Positions 24,837 to 25,575 of a DNA stretch of 25,575 bases are shown here, piece by piece. The stretch comes from a virus. The translations under genes were made by a program, and so were the position numbers. The stretch spans positions 1 through 25,575 of IMG/VR virus record IMGVR_UViG_3300037069_001131. One strand, written 5' to 3'. The notes below the pieces were generated by a model that saw only the letters and a list, made by a program, of their open reading frames with translations, had not been told where the DNA came from and searched no databases. Each line of letters begins with the position of its first letter. Within the stretch, counting starts at the first letter, position 1.

Positions 24837-25350
24837 TGCTGGCCACCTCCAGCTCGGGCAGTTCCTTCACGGCCTCCGCGATCTTCTTGAAGGACCAGCC
24901 GGCGTTGTCGTTGAGGTCGATGGCCTTGACCGGCTCGGGCTCGTCGTTCTGAGCCAGCACGGGGTTGTTGGAGTAGAAGTTCGACCCGAAGGCCCACTTC
25001 GACACCACGGAGGGCAGGTCGCCATCGGTGTGGGTGATCCAGTAGTTGTCGGGGTCGTCGCCCAGGTCACGGCTGTGCTCGTAGCGGTCCTCGTCGAAGT
25101 ACTGCACGTTGCCGGTCTCGTCGGGGTCCCAGCGCACGTTCTGCACACCGTGCTCGATAGCCACTCCGCACAGCACGCCCAGGCAGCACGCCTCCTCCGC
25201 GTGGCCCTTGCCGTCAGGCTCGATCTTCCAGCCCTGGCTCAGCGACTCCTGGAGCTGCAGGTAGGTGCCGTCGATCAGGCGCTCGGCCCACCAGCCCTTC
25301 ACGTCGGGCCGGATCTTGATTCGCTCGTCCACAGGGTCAGTAGTCGTCAT
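24829..25350 (-). CDS. Conserved phage-type protein with CCLGVLC motif (173 aa)
   Basis: This 173-residue protein follows a pattern seen in many phage hypothetical proteins: DVKGWWAERLIDG near the start, EEACCLGVLCGVAIEHGV around residues 53-70, and then LPSVVSKWAFGSNF. Next come AIDLNDNAGWSF and a C-terminal helix, KKIAEAVKELPELE. The function of that group is not known to me. The ATG at 25350 has a GAGAGAAAGAAGAAAG site. It overlaps the next gene by 8 bp, and together these genes lead into the nuclease. Confidence 0.8.
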   Translation of the reverse strand: MTTTDPVDERIKIRPDVKGWWAERLIDGTYLQLQESLSQGWKIEPDGKGHAEEACCLGVLCGVAIEHGVQNVRWDPDETGNVQYFDEDRYEHSRDLGDDPDNYWITHTDGDLPSVVSKWAFGSNFYSNNPVLAQNDEPEPVKAIDLNDNAGWSFKKIAEAVKELPELEVASNG

Positions 25351-25379
25351 TGCTTGCTTTCTTCTTTCTCTCGGTTCTC

Positions 25380-25568
25380 TCAGGTCCATCTGTGCTCGCC
25401 GTGCCCGTGCTGACGGATACGGCACCTCGGGCAGAAGTCACCCGCCAGGTGACTCGGCCCTTCCATCGACCACCGCGCAGCGGTGGCCTCGTTCTCCAGC
25501 AGCCTGACCAGCCACTCCTGGGCGCCGGCACTCGGCGGCGTGCAGGGCGGTGCGACCACCACGAGCAT
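25380..25568 (-). CDS. Small Cys/His-rich protein near the window edge (62 aa)
   Basis: A 62-residue frame runs from ATG 25568, with LVRLLENEATAARWSMEG helical and a C-terminal FCPRCRIRQHGHGEHRW that holds C-x2-C and two His, a plausible zinc site. The upstream sequence ends GAGGAGC before the ATG, so the ribosome binding site would be very close. The window ends there, and a longer start outside the window cannot be excluded. A different frame over the same bases is basic and low-complexity and is less likely. Confidence 0.6.
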   Translation of the reverse strand: MLVVVAPPCTPPSAGAQEWLVRLLENEATAARWSMEGPSHLAGDFCPRCRIRQHGHGEHRWT

Positions 25569-25575
25569 GCTCCTC

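Noticed and set aside
23974-25413. Plus-strand open frame of 479 codons
   Set aside because: It is fully antisense to the Cas4-like nuclease and its upstream genes. The translation is Val/His/Arg-rich without domains, typical of the mirror frame of a GC-rich gene.
25337-25531. Minus-strand frame of 64 codons overlapping the 62-aa gene
   Set aside because: The product is Arg/Thr-rich and low complexity, and it overlaps the start region of the 173-aa gene. The other frame has a plausible zinc site.
1-25575. tRNA genes or CRISPR arrays
   Set aside because: Reading both strands I saw no cloverleaf-like element with conserved T-loop sequence and no regularly spaced direct repeats. A tRNAscan-SE or CRISPR-detection run would be decisive.

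Overview
The window looks like part of the genome of a tailed double-stranded DNA phage (or prophage) of a high-GC actinobacterium. It carries large and small terminase subunits, a Sak4/DUF669 recombination pair and a phage DUF932 protein. There are also dozens of short, tightly overlapping genes of kinds usually seen in actinobacteriophages. All 50 genes I can support lie on the minus strand, so transcription runs from high to low coordinates. Starts and stops overlap almost everywhere (ATGA, GTGA, TGATG or 8 bp). Where genes do not overlap, starts are usually preceded by purine-rich GAGAGA-type ribosome binding sites. I see no integrase, tRNA, rRNA, IS element or CRISPR array. The host genus is not shown directly. 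Two perfect TGTGA-N2-TA-N2-TCACA sites match the CRP/GlxR operator of Mycobacteriales, which hints at a host in that order.

Read in the direction of transcription: (1) 25568-23096 holds small accessory genes and a RecB/Cas4-like 4Fe-4S nuclease. (2) 22984-20164 starts at a phage-type extended -10 promoter (23041-23049). It encodes a Sak4-like ATPase, a DUF669-like single-strand-binding protein, a coiled-coil protein and a VRR-NUC-like nuclease. (3) 20167-12789 continues with the DUF932 protein, a metallophosphoesterase, a SWIM zinc-finger protein and many short, often Cys-rich proteins of unknown function. It ends at a strong hairpin (12716-12755).

(4) 12788-12495 is non-coding. It holds a 69-bp near-perfect inverted repeat (32-bp arms), a second inverted repeat with the same TTCTATT motif, and a candidate -10 that would make the next mRNA leaderless. 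(5) 12494-4562 is one overlapping ten-gene unit: zinc ribbon, glycosyltransferase-like, methyltransferase with an extra N-terminal domain, IbrA-like PP-loop (PAPS-reductase-like) enzyme, papain-fold protein, IbrB-like ParB protein, two paralogous ParB-zinc-ribbon proteins, then TerS and TerL. It is the most interesting part of the window. An IbrA/IbrB-type pair with methyl- and glycosyl-transfer enzymes is locked into the packaging operon, which suggests DNA modification, or modification-linked regulation, tied to packaging. That link is inference.

(6) 4521-1 is split into short units. Three have phage-type extended -10 promoters, and two of these have identical CRP/GlxR-like operators about 62 bp upstream of the predicted start. 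The units encode unknown proteins, a second SWIM protein, an ATP-dependent DNA ligase, a tiny membrane protein and the start of a family 2 glycosyltransferase cut by the window edge. Perfect hairpins separate several of the units.
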